From Bacteroides faecis MAJ27 (GTDB lineage Bacteria; Bacteroidota; Bacteroidia; Bacteroidales; Bacteroidaceae), in assembly GCF_900106755.1 (NCBI RefSeq), contig NZ_FNNN01000004.1, forward strand, positions 205,334-269,333: DNA of 64,000 nt. Reading direction: 5' to 3'. Numbering within the stretch: the stretch's first letter is position 1; every line of letters begins with the position of its first letter. The translations under genes were made by a program, and so were the position numbers. The notes beneath the pieces were generated by a model. The model was given only the letters and a program-made list of their open reading frames with translations, had not been told where the DNA came from and made no database searches. This document shows, piece by piece, positions 54,058 to 63,870 of the stretch.

Positions 54058-54741
54058 ATGATAGAATTTCTTTCAGATATAGACACCCAACTGCTTTTAT
54101 TCTTCAACGGAATACATTCGCCTTTCTGGGATTACTTCATGAGTGCATTCACAGGTAAAGTTATATGGGTACCGATGTATGCCAGTATTTTATATATACT
54201 GCTCAAGAATTTTCATTGGAAAGTGGCATTGTGCTATGTGATAGCAATCGCCCTCACTATCACGTTTGCCGATCAGATGTGCAATAGTTTTCTTCGTCCG
54301 TTGGTAGGTCGCCTGCGTCCCTCCAATCCGGAAAATCCAATAGCGGATTTGGTCTATATCGTGAATGGAAGACAAGGAGGAGGATTCGGTTTCCCTTCCT
54401 GTCATGCTGCCAATTCTTTCGGACTTGCCATATTTCTGATTTGCCTGTTCCGTAAACGCTGGTTAAGCATATTTATCGTGCTTTGGGCATTTACCAACTC
54501 TTACACACGCCTGTATCTGGGATTGCATTATCCCGGTGATTTAGTAGCAGGAGCCATTATCGGTGGATTCGGAGGTTGGCTGTTCTACTTTATCGCCCAC
54601 AAGTTAACGGCACGACTTCAGTCAGATACTCCTACTCCTGCTCTTGAAAAGGGTACCGGCATGAAACAAACGGAAGTTATGATCTATACCGGATTGCTGA
54701 CTTTAGCAGGCATTATCATCTACTCCATCGTGCAAAGTTAG
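54058..54741 (+). CDS. lpxF: Lipid A 4'-phosphatase (PAP2 family)
   Basis: This 227-residue membrane protein has about six helices and the PAP2 signature in three parts: LRPLVGRLRPSNP (about 79-91), PSCHAANSFG (113-122, catalytic His116) and TRLYLGLHYPGD (150-161; Arg151, His157, Asp161). In B. thetaiotaomicron the enzyme in this gene neighbourhood (upstream of leuB) is LpxF. It removes the 4' phosphate of lipid A and gives resistance to cationic antimicrobial peptides. The assignment to LpxF rests on that context and sequence resemblance. Co-transcribed with the downstream methyltransferase (8-base gap). Confidence 0.85.
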   Translation: MIEFLSDIDTQLLLFFNGIHSPFWDYFMSAFTGKVIWVPMYASILYILLKNFHWKVALCYVIAIALTITFADQMCNSFLRPLVGRLRPSNPENPIADLVYIVNGRQGGGFGFPSCHAANSFGLAIFLICLFRKRWLSIFIVLWAFTNSYTRLYLGLHYPGDLVAGAIIGGFGGWLFYFIAHKLTARLQSDTPTPALEKGTGMKQTEVMIYTGLLTLAGIIIYSIVQS

Positions 54742-54749
54742 TTTATAAC

Positions 54750-55379
54750 ATGGGTAAAAAAAATATCATCCATAAGTTATTCAACAATCTCAAAAAACCG
54801 AAAGGCTTTTGGGGAAGAGTCATTCTCCGGGAAATGAACAAACGGCACACTTTGCTTTCCGAATGGGGAATGTCAAATATAGCATGGAATAAGGAATGGA
54901 ATGTGCTCGACATTGGTTGCGGTGGCGGAGCCAATCTTACACAGTTGATGCGTCGCTGTCCGCAAGGAAAAGCATACGGCATTGACATTTCACCGGAAAG
55001 TGTCCTTTTCGCACAGAAGAAAAACAAGAAATATCTTTCCACCCGCTGTTTTATAGAACAAGGCACGGTAGACACACTGCCTTATACCGATGAAATGTTC
55101 GACGTGGTCACTGCCTTCGAGACGGTTTACTTTTGGAACGATCTTCCGAAAGCATTCACCGAAGTAACACGGGTATTAAAGCGGAACGGACATTTCCTGA
55201 TTTGCTGCGAACTGAATAACCCGTCAGTCAAAACTTGGACAAATCTGATTGACGGGATGATTATTCGTTCTTGTGATGAATTGAAATCCATACTCTTGCA
55301 GTCCGGCTTTGTCTCCATTGCTTCATATAAGCATGAAAAAGGGCCTTTGTGCATAGTAGCCCGGAGAATAACTGAGTAA
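54750..55379 (+). CDS. Class I SAM-dependent methyltransferase
   Basis: This 209-residue protein has the SAM-binding motif I VLDIGCGGGANLTQLM (about 51-66), then AYGIDISPESV and VVTAFETVYFWNDL. It has the Methyltransf_11 fold, which methylates small molecules or quinones. Start 8 bases after lpxF. The C-terminus converges with the lipoprotein gene at 55385 with a 5-base gap and no room for a terminator. Substrate unknown. Confidence 0.87.
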   Translation: MGKKNIIHKLFNNLKKPKGFWGRVILREMNKRHTLLSEWGMSNIAWNKEWNVLDIGCGGGANLTQLMRRCPQGKAYGIDISPESVLFAQKKNKKYLSTRCFIEQGTVDTLPYTDEMFDVVTAFETVYFWNDLPKAFTEVTRVLKRNGHFLICCELNNPSVKTWTNLIDGMIIRSCDELKSILLQSGFVSIASYKHEKGPLCIVARRITE

Positions 55380-55384
55380 TAATC

Positions 55385-56704
55385 TTATCGGGCTAATACG
55401 ATTTCTGAATAAGGAAATCCGCCCCCTGGATATAATGACTCCCAGCTACCTTTTAGTAAATCATATACATAAATCAGCCTTCCATTCCGACTACCATCAA
55501 ACAATACATAAAGTTCTTGTTTCTTAAAATCTTCCGAAACAAGTGTGGCTACTGAACACGCAGCATTAGAGAATGTGGTGAAAGGTTCGTCCAGCGTCTT
55601 TGTAGCCGGGTTCCATAACCTAAATTCTGTTCCATCTCCCTCCTCTGCCGTCGCACCATTTCTCTTCGATACGATATATCCGCCAACACGTGTATATTTA
55701 GCCGTTCCCATACCTTCTACAGGCTTAACTATCCAAAAAGGGATCAATGCCACAGCCTGTATCGGCTCGCCAACATATATACTTTTCTCTTCCATATTTT
55801 GTCCGTTCAAGACTACTGGTGAAAAAGTTCCATCGCCATTATCAGCCGAACAGAGTATATTTCCATCACTCATTTGTATACAGGGATAACGTGACAATAC
55901 TTCAGCCTTCATTCCTTCGGGCAGCAGAAAACCATAATCAGGTTTCTCCGGTATATACATTCTGGTATAGGGCATCACATTAACTGTTTTAACAAATAAA
56001 CGGTCTCCACCTTGATATACCCCAAATACAGAGTTACCGGTCGCTATCCCCATTGTTACAAGCTGATCAGCTCCCGTTTTTTCCCAATAGTTCATAGAAA
56101 GATCATAAAGCCCAGTCGTACGACGATTATCCTGCGTCCATACTCCACTAAGACTCCAGCTTCCGGGAAGGTTGACTACACAAGAGAAGTCTTGATTGTC
56201 TGCAAGTCGTACTATCTCTACTGTCTGTGGCTTTTCAAGATTGATGTATTCGATAGCATAAGGACGGTCAGTATTGGAACGAGAATTAATGATACCATAA
56301 AGCTGAAAATCTTTGGGTGCCTGTCCATCCGCCACTGAAATCTTTCCTAAAGACATCATTTGACCGGAGCGGCATAACAAGATTTCCGTTGTAGAAGCAG
56401 GCCAGTGTCCGGGAGCCAGAAAAGTAATGCTCGTAGCCGTCTTTTCCGTTATAACACCCCGTCCCCCTTTAGCATATCCTTCATGCAGCACTTCATCTTG
56501 AAGCGGCCAGCGGATATCGAACATGATTTCATCATTGTCCTGGAATCCTTTCGCCATTATCGTTACCTTTTCACCAGGCTTGAATACTGTTCCCGAAGCA
56601 GGCATTACAACATTGGTCACTAAAATCGGTTGTTCATCCTTGTCATCAGAGCTACACGCTGCAAGCAGCAAACCCAACAGTAAGAATAGATAATTTTTTG
56701 TCAT
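55385..56704 (-). CDS. Lipoprotein of unknown function
   Basis: This 439-residue protein has lipoprotein signal LLLGLLLAACSSDDKDEQ (lipobox LAAC, acidic surface-export tract). After an IPT/TIG-like or Ig-like N-terminal part (VVMPASGTVFKPGEKVTI, to about 125), repeating short beta blocks suggest a propeller-type fold (about 130-430). No enzyme motif is seen. A perfect -7 element (TATATTTG, 56734-56727) lies upstream. Likely surface-exposed; function unknown. Confidence 0.75.
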   Translation of the reverse strand: MTKNYLFLLLGLLLAACSSDDKDEQPILVTNVVMPASGTVFKPGEKVTIMAKGFQDNDEIMFDIRWPLQDEVLHEGYAKGGRGVITEKTATSITFLAPGHWPASTTEILLCRSGQMMSLGKISVADGQAPKDFQLYGIINSRSNTDRPYAIEYINLEKPQTVEIVRLADNQDFSCVVNLPGSWSLSGVWTQDNRRTTGLYDLSMNYWEKTGADQLVTMGIATGNSVFGVYQGGDRLFVKTVNVMPYTRMYIPEKPDYGFLLPEGMKAEVLSRYPCIQMSDGNILCSADNGDGTFSPVVLNGQNMEEKSIYVGEPIQAVALIPFWIVKPVEGMGTAKYTRVGGYIVSKRNGATAEEGDGTEFRLWNPATKTLDEPFTTFSNAACSVATLVSEDFKKQELYVLFDGSRNGRLIYVYDLLKGSWESLYPGGGFPYSEIVLAR

Positions 56705-56726
56705 AGCATTTGTGTATTAATCTGTG

Positions 56727-56734
56727 CAAATATA
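56727..56734 (-). promoter_or_regulatory. -7 element for the lipoprotein gene
   Basis: TATATTTG on the minus strand, 23 bases before the start codon; a TTTG lies 14 bases upstream (short spacing). Confidence 0.55.
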
Positions 56735-56850
56735 CTGTTTTTCATTAGCAAATATCTTACTCTTTTACTTTTTAACAGTCCGACTAGTTTTTTCTCCCAA
56801 CGGACTCATTTTATTCAGTAAAAAAACAAAGAAACGAAATGAACAAAAAA

Positions 56851-56880
56851 GAGGCTGAACTCCGTTTTAAGAATCCAGCC
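56851..56880 (-). terminator. Terminator of the leu operon
   Basis: On the minus strand AGGCTG (56880-56875), loop, CAGCCT (56856-56851), then CTTTTTTG. It lies 28 bases past the leuB stop. Confidence 0.78.
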
Positions 56881-56908
56881 TCCATATATCTTGTTCAGAA
56901 TGATCTGT

Positions 56909-57970
56909 TTAAGCCTTCTTAATATAGTCAACAATCCACTGTCCTACTTCCTTTGTACCGTATTTGGCACCATCAGCTACTTGGATTTCCGGTGTACGCA
57001 CGTTTTCATCCAGTGATGCATCAACCGCCTTACGAATCAGCGCACCTTCTTCCTTGCAATCGAAATATTCAAACAACATAGCTACAGACAGAATCTGTGC
57101 CAACGGGTTCGCAATATTCAAGCCCTTCGCCTGTGGCCATGAACCATGAATCGGTTCGAATACCGGAGTACTTTCACCAGTAGAAGCTGAAGGAAGCAAT
57201 CCCATAGAGCCGCTGATAACAGAACCTTCGTCAGTCAGAATATCACCGAATGTATTTTCAGTCACCATCACGTCAAAGAAAGCAGGTTCCTGGATCATCT
57301 TCATTGCAGCATTATCCACAAACATATAGTCAGTAGTCACTTCCGGATAGTTCGGAGCCATTTCCTGTGCAATCTGACGCCACAGACGGGAAGAAGCCAA
57401 AACGTTTGCCTTATCCACCACAGTCAAGTGTTTTCTGCGCTTCATTGCATATTCAAAAGCAACTTTCAGAATACGTTCAATTTCCGGACGAGTGTAGTAG
57501 TTAGTATCGTATGCCTTATCATTATCCTGATATTTCTCACCGAAATACATACCTCCGGTCAACTCACGGATACAGATAAAATCTGCATTTTCAACAAGTT
57601 CTGCACGCAACGGAGATTTATGGATCAGACATTTGAATGTCTGTACCGGACGAATATTGGCAAACAATCCTAATTTCTTACGCATTGCCAGCAATCCCTG
57701 TTCAGGGCGCACTTTTGCAGTAGGATCATTGTCAAACTTCGGATCGCCTACGGCTGAAAACAAAACAGCATCTGCATTCTTGCAAACCTGATATGTTTCT
57801 TCCGGGAACGGATCACCCACTTTATCAATCGCATCTGCACCGCAGATCGCATATTCGTAACTTACTTTATGACCAAATTTCTCGCAAACGGCACTCATTA
57901 CATCTACACCTTGTACCGAAATCTCGGGTCCGATGCCGTCGCCTGCTAATACAGCAATCTTAAAATCCAT
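56909..57970 (-). CDS. leuB: 3-Isopropylmalate dehydrogenase
   Basis: From Met 57970 ([18 protein letters not shown]) this gives 353 residues. LeuB motifs present are [33 protein letters not shown], the NAD-binding [13 protein letters not shown] and HGSWP. It oxidatively decarboxylates 3-isopropylmalate in leucine synthesis, and can serve the citramalate route too. Last gene of the operon, 61 bases after the synthase-like gene. Confidence 0.95.
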   Translation of the reverse strand: MDFKIAVLAGDGIGPEISVQGVDVMSAVCEKFGHKVSYEYAICGADAIDKVGDPFPEETYQVCKNADAVLFSAVGDPKFDNDPTAKVRPEQGLLAMRKKLGLFANIRPVQTFKCLIHKSPLRAELVENADFICIRELTGGMYFGEKYQDNDKAYDTNYYTRPEIERILKVAFEYAMKRRKHLTVVDKANVLASSRLWRQIAQEMAPNYPEVTTDYMFVDNAAMKMIQEPAFFDVMVTENTFGDILTDEGSVISGSMGLLPSASTGESTPVFEPIHGSWPQAKGLNIANPLAQILSVAMLFEYFDCKEEGALIRKAVDASLDENVRTPEIQVADGAKYGTKEVGQWIVDYIKKA

Positions 57971-58031
57971 AATCGTCAATTCTATCTATTTATATACTTA
58001 TAAAAACATTCTTCGGGCAAGTAACTTCCAC

Positions 58032-59576
58032 TTACTCTTTCTCATATTCATCTTCAATGAGGTTCAGCATCTTCATTGTAGCTTTGATAGCTGCCTCAGT
58101 CTGGTCGGCATCCAGTCCGCGGGTACGGAACACTTGTTCGTCATAACTCCAAGTGATGACTGTCTGCACAAATGCATCCGTACGTCCACCGGGAGGGATC
58201 GTTACCGCGTAATTCGTCAACATCGGGAACTTGCGTCCCAATGTCACCTTATATATCTTACGCAATGCACGTACAAAAGCGTCATATTGTCCATCGCCAC
58301 CCGAGCTTTCCTCGTACTCCTTGCCGTTGATTTCTATTTTCAAAGTAGCCATCGGTTTCAGTCCATGAGCCAGATTTACAAAATAACTCTTTAACTTGAC
58401 CTTCTCACCTACTGCTCCATGCTTCAACACATCAGAAACAATGTATGGCAAATCTTCCTGAGTGACTAGTTCTTTCTTGTCTCCCAGTTCGATAATGCGC
58501 TCCGTTACTTTACGCATTGCATCTTCGTCCAGCTCCAATCCGAGGTCTTCAAGGTTCTTGCGGATATTTGCTTTGCCACTCGTTTTCCCTAACGCATATT
58601 CGCGTTTACGTCCAAAACGTTCGGGAAGCAAGTCATTGCAATACAGATTATTCTTGTTATCGCCATCGGCATGCACTCCTGCTACCTGTGTAAATACATT
58701 CTCACCGACAATCGGCTTATTGGCAGGAATTACAATACCCGAATACGATTCTACTACCCGGCTGACATCGTTCAAGCGACTTTCATCAATATTGGTTATA
58801 GCATTGAAATGATCTTTCAGAATAGCCTGAACACTCGCAAGAGGTGCATTACCCGCCCGTTCGCCCAGTCCGTTTATAGTAGTGTGAAGTCCTTTAACGC
58901 CACTCAGCACAGCAGCCAACACGTTGCTCACAGCCAGATCATAATCATTGTGCGCATGGAAGTCAAAATGTGTATCTGGATACCGTTTCTTCATCTTCCG
59001 CATATACTCTATCACTTGCAGCGGATTCAGGATTCCCAGTGTATCGGGCAGCATATAGCGTTTGATACTCGTTTCCTTCAAGCCATCCATCAACTGAAAC
59101 ACATAGTCGGGAGAATCCTTCATTCCATTGCTCCAGTCTTCCAGATATACGTTCACGTTGATATCCTGCTCGTCAGCATAGTGTACTACGTTGACGATAT
59201 CCGCGATGTGTTGTTCCGGAGTTTTTTTAAGTTGCTGCGTACAATGCTTCAGCGAACCTTTACAAAGGAGATTGATTACGCGGCAGCCGGTATGTTGTAT
59301 CCAGTCCACCGAAGTCTGACCGTCAACAAACCCCAGCACTTCCACCTTGTGAAGCAGATTGCGGCGGGCTGCCCAGTCGCAAATCATCTTCACGGCTTCA
59401 AACTCACCGTCCGACACACGCGCTGACGCAACCTCTACCCGGTCTACTTTTAAGTCTTCTAACAGTAAACGGGCAATCATTAGTTTCTCATGAGGCACAA
59501 AAGACACTCCGCTGGTCTGTTCACCGTCACGGAGCGTTGTGTCCATGATCTCTATTTTGACGCCTTGTTTTCCCAT
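58032..59576 (-). CDS. Second isopropylmalate-synthase-like enzyme (probable citramalate synthase)
   Basis: This 514-residue protein has the DRE-TIM barrel ([12 protein letters not shown] at 12-23, HAHNDYDLA, NGLGERAGN) and a C-terminal regulatory LeuA-dimer domain (about 385-510). It is more like CimA-type than the leuA at 61648: compare EVASARVSDGE here with the FPISSPGDF of the other. CimA condenses acetyl-CoA with pyruvate to start the threonine-independent isoleucine route, which LeuCD and LeuB can continue. Start codon lies within leuD (25-base overlap). 2-isopropylmalate synthase remains an alternative. Confidence 0.82.
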   Translation of the reverse strand: MGKQGVKIEIMDTTLRDGEQTSGVSFVPHEKLMIARLLLEDLKVDRVEVASARVSDGEFEAVKMICDWAARRNLLHKVEVLGFVDGQTSVDWIQHTGCRVINLLCKGSLKHCTQQLKKTPEQHIADIVNVVHYADEQDINVNVYLEDWSNGMKDSPDYVFQLMDGLKETSIKRYMLPDTLGILNPLQVIEYMRKMKKRYPDTHFDFHAHNDYDLAVSNVLAAVLSGVKGLHTTINGLGERAGNAPLASVQAILKDHFNAITNIDESRLNDVSRVVESYSGIVIPANKPIVGENVFTQVAGVHADGDNKNNLYCNDLLPERFGRKREYALGKTSGKANIRKNLEDLGLELDEDAMRKVTERIIELGDKKELVTQEDLPYIVSDVLKHGAVGEKVKLKSYFVNLAHGLKPMATLKIEINGKEYEESSGGDGQYDAFVRALRKIYKVTLGRKFPMLTNYAVTIPPGGRTDAFVQTVITWSYDEQVFRTRGLDADQTEAAIKATMKMLNLIEDEYEKE

Positions 59577-60151
59577 TCTTCTATTTTATTTTTATTGCTT
59601 AGCAAAAAGTCGATGTCGTCCAATCCGTTCATCAGACAAAGTTTCTTATAAGCATTGATTTCAAAATGTTCACTCTTGCCTGTTGCTTTGTTAGTGATGG
59701 TCTGTTCCGGAAGATTCACTTCCACCTCCATCTTCGGATTGGCAGCAATAGAGTCAAAAAGCTCCTGCAAGAATTCTTCTGTAACAACTACCGGAAGAAC
59801 GAAGTTGTTCAACTCATTATTCTTATGAATATCGGCAAAGAAACTTGATACCACTACACGGAAACCATAACCGGCAATTGCCCAGGCTGCATGCTCGCGG
59901 CTGGAACCCGAACCGAAATTCTTTCCTGCCACCAATACTTGCCCGCTGTAAGTGGGATCATTCAACACAAAGTCCTTGTTCAAAGAACCGTCAGCATTAT
60001 AACGCCAGTCACGAAACAGGTTATCACCAAAAAACTTTTCTTCACGAGTGGTCGCTTTCAGAAAACGTGCCGGAATAATCTGGTCAGTATCTACATTTTC
60101 TAAAGGAAGGGGTACACAAGTACTTGTTATTATATTAAATTTTGTCTTCAT
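59552..60151 (-). CDS. leuD: 3-Isopropylmalate dehydratase small subunit
   Basis: From Met 60151 (MKTKFNIITSTCVPLPLENVDTDQIIPARFL in part) this gives 199 residues. The swivel domain motif FGSGSSREHAAWAI is about 71-84. It pairs with LeuC. Its 3' end overlaps the downstream synthase start by 25 bases, giving translational coupling. Confidence 0.96.
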   Translation of the reverse strand: MKTKFNIITSTCVPLPLENVDTDQIIPARFLKATTREEKFFGDNLFRDWRYNADGSLNKDFVLNDPTYSGQVLVAGKNFGSGSSREHAAWAIAGYGFRVVVSSFFADIHKNNELNNFVLPVVVTEEFLQELFDSIAANPKMEVEVNLPEQTITNKATGKSEHFEINAYKKLCLMNGLDDIDFLLSNKNKIEEWENKASK

Positions 60152-60176
60152 TTCATTTTCAATTATCAATTATCCA

Positions 60177-61571
60177 TTAAATAAGTTCCCGCGGATCGGT
60201 TATCACTCCTGTCACCGCAGCGGCAGCAGCAACCAGCGGACTGGCCAGCAATGTGCGCGCTCCCGGACCCTGACGACCTTCAAAGTTACGGTTGCTAGTC
60301 GATACAGAGTACTTTCCGGCAGGAATCTTATCGTCATTCATCGCCAGACAAGCTGAACATCCCGGCTGACGGATTGCAAATCCTGCCTCAGTCAATATCT
60401 TGTCAATTCCTTCCTTACGAATCTGCGCATCTACCATCCATGATCCCGGAACCAGCCATGCGATTACATTATCCGCTTTTTTGCGTCCCTTCACGAGAGA
60501 AGCAAATGCACGGAAATCCTCAATGCGACCATTAGTACAAGCACCTAAGAATACATAATCAATCTTTTTGCCCAGCAATGATTCACCCGGCTGGAATCCC
60601 ATATATTCCATCGATTTATTGAAAGAAACCTGTGCAGCTTCTCCCATCCCTTCCGTAGTAGGAATGTTTTGCGTAATTCCCATTCCCATTCCCGGATTAG
60701 TTCCATAGGTAATCATCGGTTCGATATCTGTCGCATCAAAACGAACCTCCTTATCGAATACGGCATCATCATCGCTCTTCAGTGTCTTCCAGTATTCTAT
60801 AGCCTGATCCCATGCCTCCCCTTTCGGAGCATTTTCACGACCTTTGATATATTCGAAAGTCACTTCATCCGGAGCAACCATTCCACCACGTGCTCCCATT
60901 TCAATAGAAAGGTTACAAAGAGTAAGACGTCCTTCCATAGTCAGATTGCGGATTGCCGAACCTGCATATTCCACAAAGTAACCGGTAGCACCGCTGGTAG
61001 TCATCTTAGACATCATGTACAGGGCAATGTCTTTCGCTGTCACGCCCTTACCCAGTTCACCATCTACAGTAATGCGCATTGTTTTCGGTCTTGACTGAAG
61101 GATACATTGTGAAGCCAGCACCATTTCCACTTCACTGGTACCAATACCGAAGGCGATTGCCCCCATTGCCCCATGAGTGGAAGTATGCGAGTCGCCGCAA
61201 ACGATCGTCATGCCCGGTAATGTCAACGCACGTTCCGGACCTACCACATGGATAATTCCATTTTTAGGATGCATCATACCGAAATGTGTCAGACCGAAGT
61301 CTTTTGCATTCTTCGTCAGCGTATCCACCTGAGTTTTGGAGATCGGATCTTCAATCGGTTTATCCTGATCATGTGTCGGAGTATTATGGTCGGGCATGCA
61401 GAACACCTTTTCCGGGCGCAATACCTTGATTCCACGCTCACGCAATCCGGCAAAAGCCTGCGGGCTGGTCACTTCATGACAATATAAACGATCAATATAA
61501 AGTTGTGTCGGGCCATCTTCCACCGTAGTCACCACGTGGGCATCCCATATCTTATCAAATAATGTATTCAT
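60177..61571 (-). CDS. leuC: 3-Isopropylmalate dehydratase large subunit
   Basis: This 464-residue aconitase-family protein has [36 protein letters not shown] and cluster ligand regions LGACTNGR and [10 protein letters not shown] (Cys in CSAC). It isomerises isopropylmalate with LeuD. 25 bases before leuD. Canonical. Confidence 0.97.
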   Translation of the reverse strand: MNTLFDKIWDAHVVTTVEDGPTQLYIDRLYCHEVTSPQAFAGLRERGIKVLRPEKVFCMPDHNTPTHDQDKPIEDPISKTQVDTLTKNAKDFGLTHFGMMHPKNGIIHVVGPERALTLPGMTIVCGDSHTSTHGAMGAIAFGIGTSEVEMVLASQCILQSRPKTMRITVDGELGKGVTAKDIALYMMSKMTTSGATGYFVEYAGSAIRNLTMEGRLTLCNLSIEMGARGGMVAPDEVTFEYIKGRENAPKGEAWDQAIEYWKTLKSDDDAVFDKEVRFDATDIEPMITYGTNPGMGMGITQNIPTTEGMGEAAQVSFNKSMEYMGFQPGESLLGKKIDYVFLGACTNGRIEDFRAFASLVKGRKKADNVIAWLVPGSWMVDAQIRKEGIDKILTEAGFAIRQPGCSACLAMNDDKIPAGKYSVSTSNRNFEGRQGPGARTLLASPLVAAAAAVTGVITDPRELI

Positions 61572-61647
61572 CTGTTATCTATATTTTTACTATGTATGAT
61601 TTATAATTAATGCGAGTTACGTATTTCAGTACCACTTTCTTTATTCC

Positions 61648-63144
61648 TTACGCCTTGAATTTGTTAATACAGTCGATATAAGCTTCTACTGATGCAGCAA
61701 TAATATCCGTATTTGCTCCGAAGCCATAATATATCTGATTATCGTATTCCACCTGCATGTGAACCTTACCTACATCATCACTTCCCTTGCTGATTGCCTG
61801 AATAGTGAACTCTTTCAATGTCATGTGACGGTCTACAATCTTCTTCAGTGCCTTAATAGCAGCATCCACCGGACCATTGCCACTTGCACAGGCTTCAAAC
61901 TTCTCACCGGAAATATTCAGTCCCAGACTGGCAACCGAACGGACGCCAACACCGCTTGTCACCTGCAAGTATTCTAACTTAATACGGTGATTCTGGCTAC
62001 GGTCTGCTCCTGCCAATACCAGCACATCATCATCATTGATGTCTTTTTTCTTATCAGCCAACTTCAGGAACTCTTCATATACCTTGTCCAACTTCTCCTG
62101 ATCCAGGTTCACTCCCAAGATCGAAAGGCGATTCTTCAATGCCGCACGTCCGCTACGGGCAGTCAGTACGATCGAGTTATCATCAATACCTACATCATGC
62201 GGATCGATAATCTCATAAGTCTGCACATTCTTCAATACGCCGTCCTGGTGAATACCCGAAGAATGAGCAAAAGCATTACGGCCTACGATCGCTTTATTCG
62301 GCTGAACAGGCATATTCATTAAGCTCGATACCATACGGCTGGTCGGGTAAATCTTCTGTGTATTGATATTTGTCTGAATATCAATTTCGTGATGACTCTT
62401 GATAATCATCGCGATTTCTTCGAGAGCAGTATTTCCCGCACGTTCGCCGATACCATTGATTGTCACCTCTACCTGACGTGCCCCATTCAAAACACCCGCT
62501 ATTGTATTAGCTGTTGCCATTCCCAAATCGTTATGACAGTGGGTAGAAATGATTGCGTTATCGATGCCATCTACATGGTCAATCAAATATTTAATCTTAG
62601 CACCATATTCTGAAGGCAGACAATAGCCTGTCGTATCCGGTATATTCACCACCGTAGCTCCTGCTTTAATAACCGCTTCTACCACACGTGCCAGATATTC
62701 ATTGTCCGTACGCCCTGCATCCTCTGCATAAAACTCCACATCATCCACAAAACGACGTGCATACTTCACTGCTGCTACCGCACGTTCAATAATCTCTTCC
62801 CGATTGGAATTGAATTTATATTTAATATGAGAATCAGAAGTACCGATACCTGTATGGATACGTTTATGCTTGGCAAATCTCAATGCATCTACTGCTACAT
62901 CGATATCCTTCTGAACCGCACGGGTCAACGCACAAATAGTAGGCCAAGTCACCGCTTTTGAAATTTCAATCACTGAATTAAAATCTCCCGGGCTGGAGAT
63001 AGGGAAGCCGGCTTCAATTACATCCACTCCCAAAGATTCGAGCGCCTTCGCTACCTGAATCTTCTCCACTGTGTTCAACTGACATCCCGGAACCTGTTCA
63101 CCATCCCGAAGGGTGGTATCAAAAATAAATAACCTATTGTCCAT
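61648..63144 (-). CDS. leuA: 2-Isopropylmalate synthase
   Basis: This 498-residue enzyme has [16 protein letters not shown] (9-24), the [16 protein letters not shown] metal region and [16 protein letters not shown]-terminal regulatory domain follows (about 380-498). First committed step of leucine synthesis, normally feedback inhibited by leucine. First gene of leuA-leuC-leuD-cimA-leuB, governed by the attenuator upstream. Confidence 0.96.
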   Translation of the reverse strand: MDNRLFIFDTTLRDGEQVPGCQLNTVEKIQVAKALESLGVDVIEAGFPISSPGDFNSVIEISKAVTWPTICALTRAVQKDIDVAVDALRFAKHKRIHTGIGTSDSHIKYKFNSNREEIIERAVAAVKYARRFVDDVEFYAEDAGRTDNEYLARVVEAVIKAGATVVNIPDTTGYCLPSEYGAKIKYLIDHVDGIDNAIISTHCHNDLGMATANTIAGVLNGARQVEVTINGIGERAGNTALEEIAMIIKSHHEIDIQTNINTQKIYPTSRMVSSLMNMPVQPNKAIVGRNAFAHSSGIHQDGVLKNVQTYEIIDPHDVGIDDNSIVLTARSGRAALKNRLSILGVNLDQEKLDKVYEEFLKLADKKKDINDDDVLVLAGADRSQNHRIKLEYLQVTSGVGVRSVASLGLNISGEKFEACASGNGPVDAAIKALKKIVDRHMTLKEFTIQAISKGSDDVGKVHMQVEYDNQIYYGFGANTDIIAASVEAYIDCINKFKA

Positions 63145-63173
63145 CTTCTATCATTTTATGTTATTATTAGCTC

Positions 63174-63256
63174 AAAAAAAAACCTTTCGCACTTGGAAGT
63201 GAGAAAGGCTTTCGTATATTTTCAGTATACACAGTTACGCGCAGCACTCACTTCCA
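63174..63256 (-). promoter_or_regulatory. leu operon transcription attenuator
   Basis: On the minus strand the terminator is CCTTTC-T-CACTT (63208-63197) with AAGTG-C-GAAAGG (63194-63183), followed by T9 (63182-63174). The competing antiterminator is TGGAAGTGAG (63256-63247) with CTCACTTCCA (63203-63194), 10 perfect pairs. The antiterminator 5' arm lies within the last codons of the leader peptide. Ribosomes stalled at the Ile/Leu codons would leave it free and allow transcription of leuA; ribosomes reaching the stop codon would cover it and allow termination. Confidence 0.9.
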
Positions 63257-63318
63257 CTAACCTTTGATAGTAGAATAATAATACCGCATAGTAGAATATG
63301 TATAAACATCTGATTCAT
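63235..63318 (-). CDS. leuL: leu operon leader peptide, 27 residues
   Basis: ATG at 63318 to TAA at 63235. The peptide begins MNQMFIHILLCG and contains IIILLSKV: six Ile, four Leu and one Val in the first 20 residues, with CTA CTA used twice. It ends SGSECCA, whose codons form the antiterminator arm. Position between promoter and terminator, and codon content, are those of a branched-chain amino-acid sensing leader. Too short for standard ORF lists. Confidence 0.88.
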   Translation of the reverse strand: MNQMFIHILLCGIIILLSKVSGSECCA

Positions 63319-63346
63319 TTTTTGTCTCTTTTATAGTTTGACGGTG

Positions 63347-63377
63347 CAAAGGTATGGATTATTTCTATACTACCAAA
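63347..63377 (-). promoter_or_regulatory. leu operon promoter
   Basis: On the minus strand: TTTG (63377-63374), 19-base spacer, TACCTTTG (63354-63347). This is an ideal Bacteroides promoter, giving a leader RNA of about 200 bases. Confidence 0.9.
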
Positions 63378-63480
63378 TAATACGTTACTTTTTTATCGAA
63401 AATAATTTCATTTCATAAGTTAAAGTCGGTTATTAGCAAAAAAGTATCACTAATTAAGCACTGCATTTCGTCAAACAGAA

Positions 63481-63516
63481 AAAGGGGGTATAGTGCAGAC
63501 ACACCATACCCCCTTT
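63481..63516 (-). terminator. Terminator of the Cys-rich lipoprotein gene
   Basis: AAAGGGGGTATAGTG (63481-63495) pairs with CACCATACCCCCTTT (63502-63516), one mismatch. On the minus strand it is followed by TT and a short C/T run. The rest of 63378-63480 shows nothing recognisable. Confidence 0.85.
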
Positions 63517-63540
63517 AATTTATCGTTCTAAATCAATAGA

Positions 63541-63783
63541 TTACTTCTTATCACAGCATTCTTTCTTTTCTGCGCAATCAGCTTTCTTATCGCAAGCAGT
63601 AGCACAAGAGTCTTTAGCCTGGCAGCAAGAGTCAGTTGCTTCAACAGCAACAGCTTCTACAGTTTCAACTGTTGCTTCTTCACCTTCAGAAGCGGCAGCA
63701 TTATTAGTTTTGTTACCAGAACAAGAAATCACAGCGAAAGAAAATGTTACTGCTACAGCAGCCAAAAAAAGTTTTGTTTTCAT
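63541..63783 (-). CDS. Small cysteine-rich lipoprotein
   Basis: This 80-residue protein has a lipoprotein signal (AVISCSG, lipobox ISC). After an Ala/Glu/Val-rich linker, a C-terminal part contains eight Cys among Lys, Asp and Glu (DSCCQAKDSCATACDKK, then ADCAEKKECCDKK). The Cys-rich tail could bind metal or form disulfides, but I know no function. An ideal promoter lies at 63829-63860. Monocistronic. Confidence 0.8.
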   Translation of the reverse strand: MKTKLFLAAVAVTFSFAVISCSGNKTNNAAASEGEEATVETVEAVAVEATDSCCQAKDSCATACDKKADCAEKKECCDKK

Positions 63784-63828
63784 ACCTTTTAATTTGCTTT
63801 AAACGTTTAATAAAATAATTGTCGCCGG

Positions 63829-63860
63829 CAAATATAGCACTTTTTTCCTAAACCGCCAAA
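63829..63860 (-). promoter_or_regulatory. Promoter of the Cys-rich lipoprotein gene
   Basis: On the minus strand: TTTG (63860-63857), 20-base spacer, TATATTTG (63836-63829). Ideal match. Confidence 0.85.
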
Positions 63861-63870
63861 ACACAGAAAT

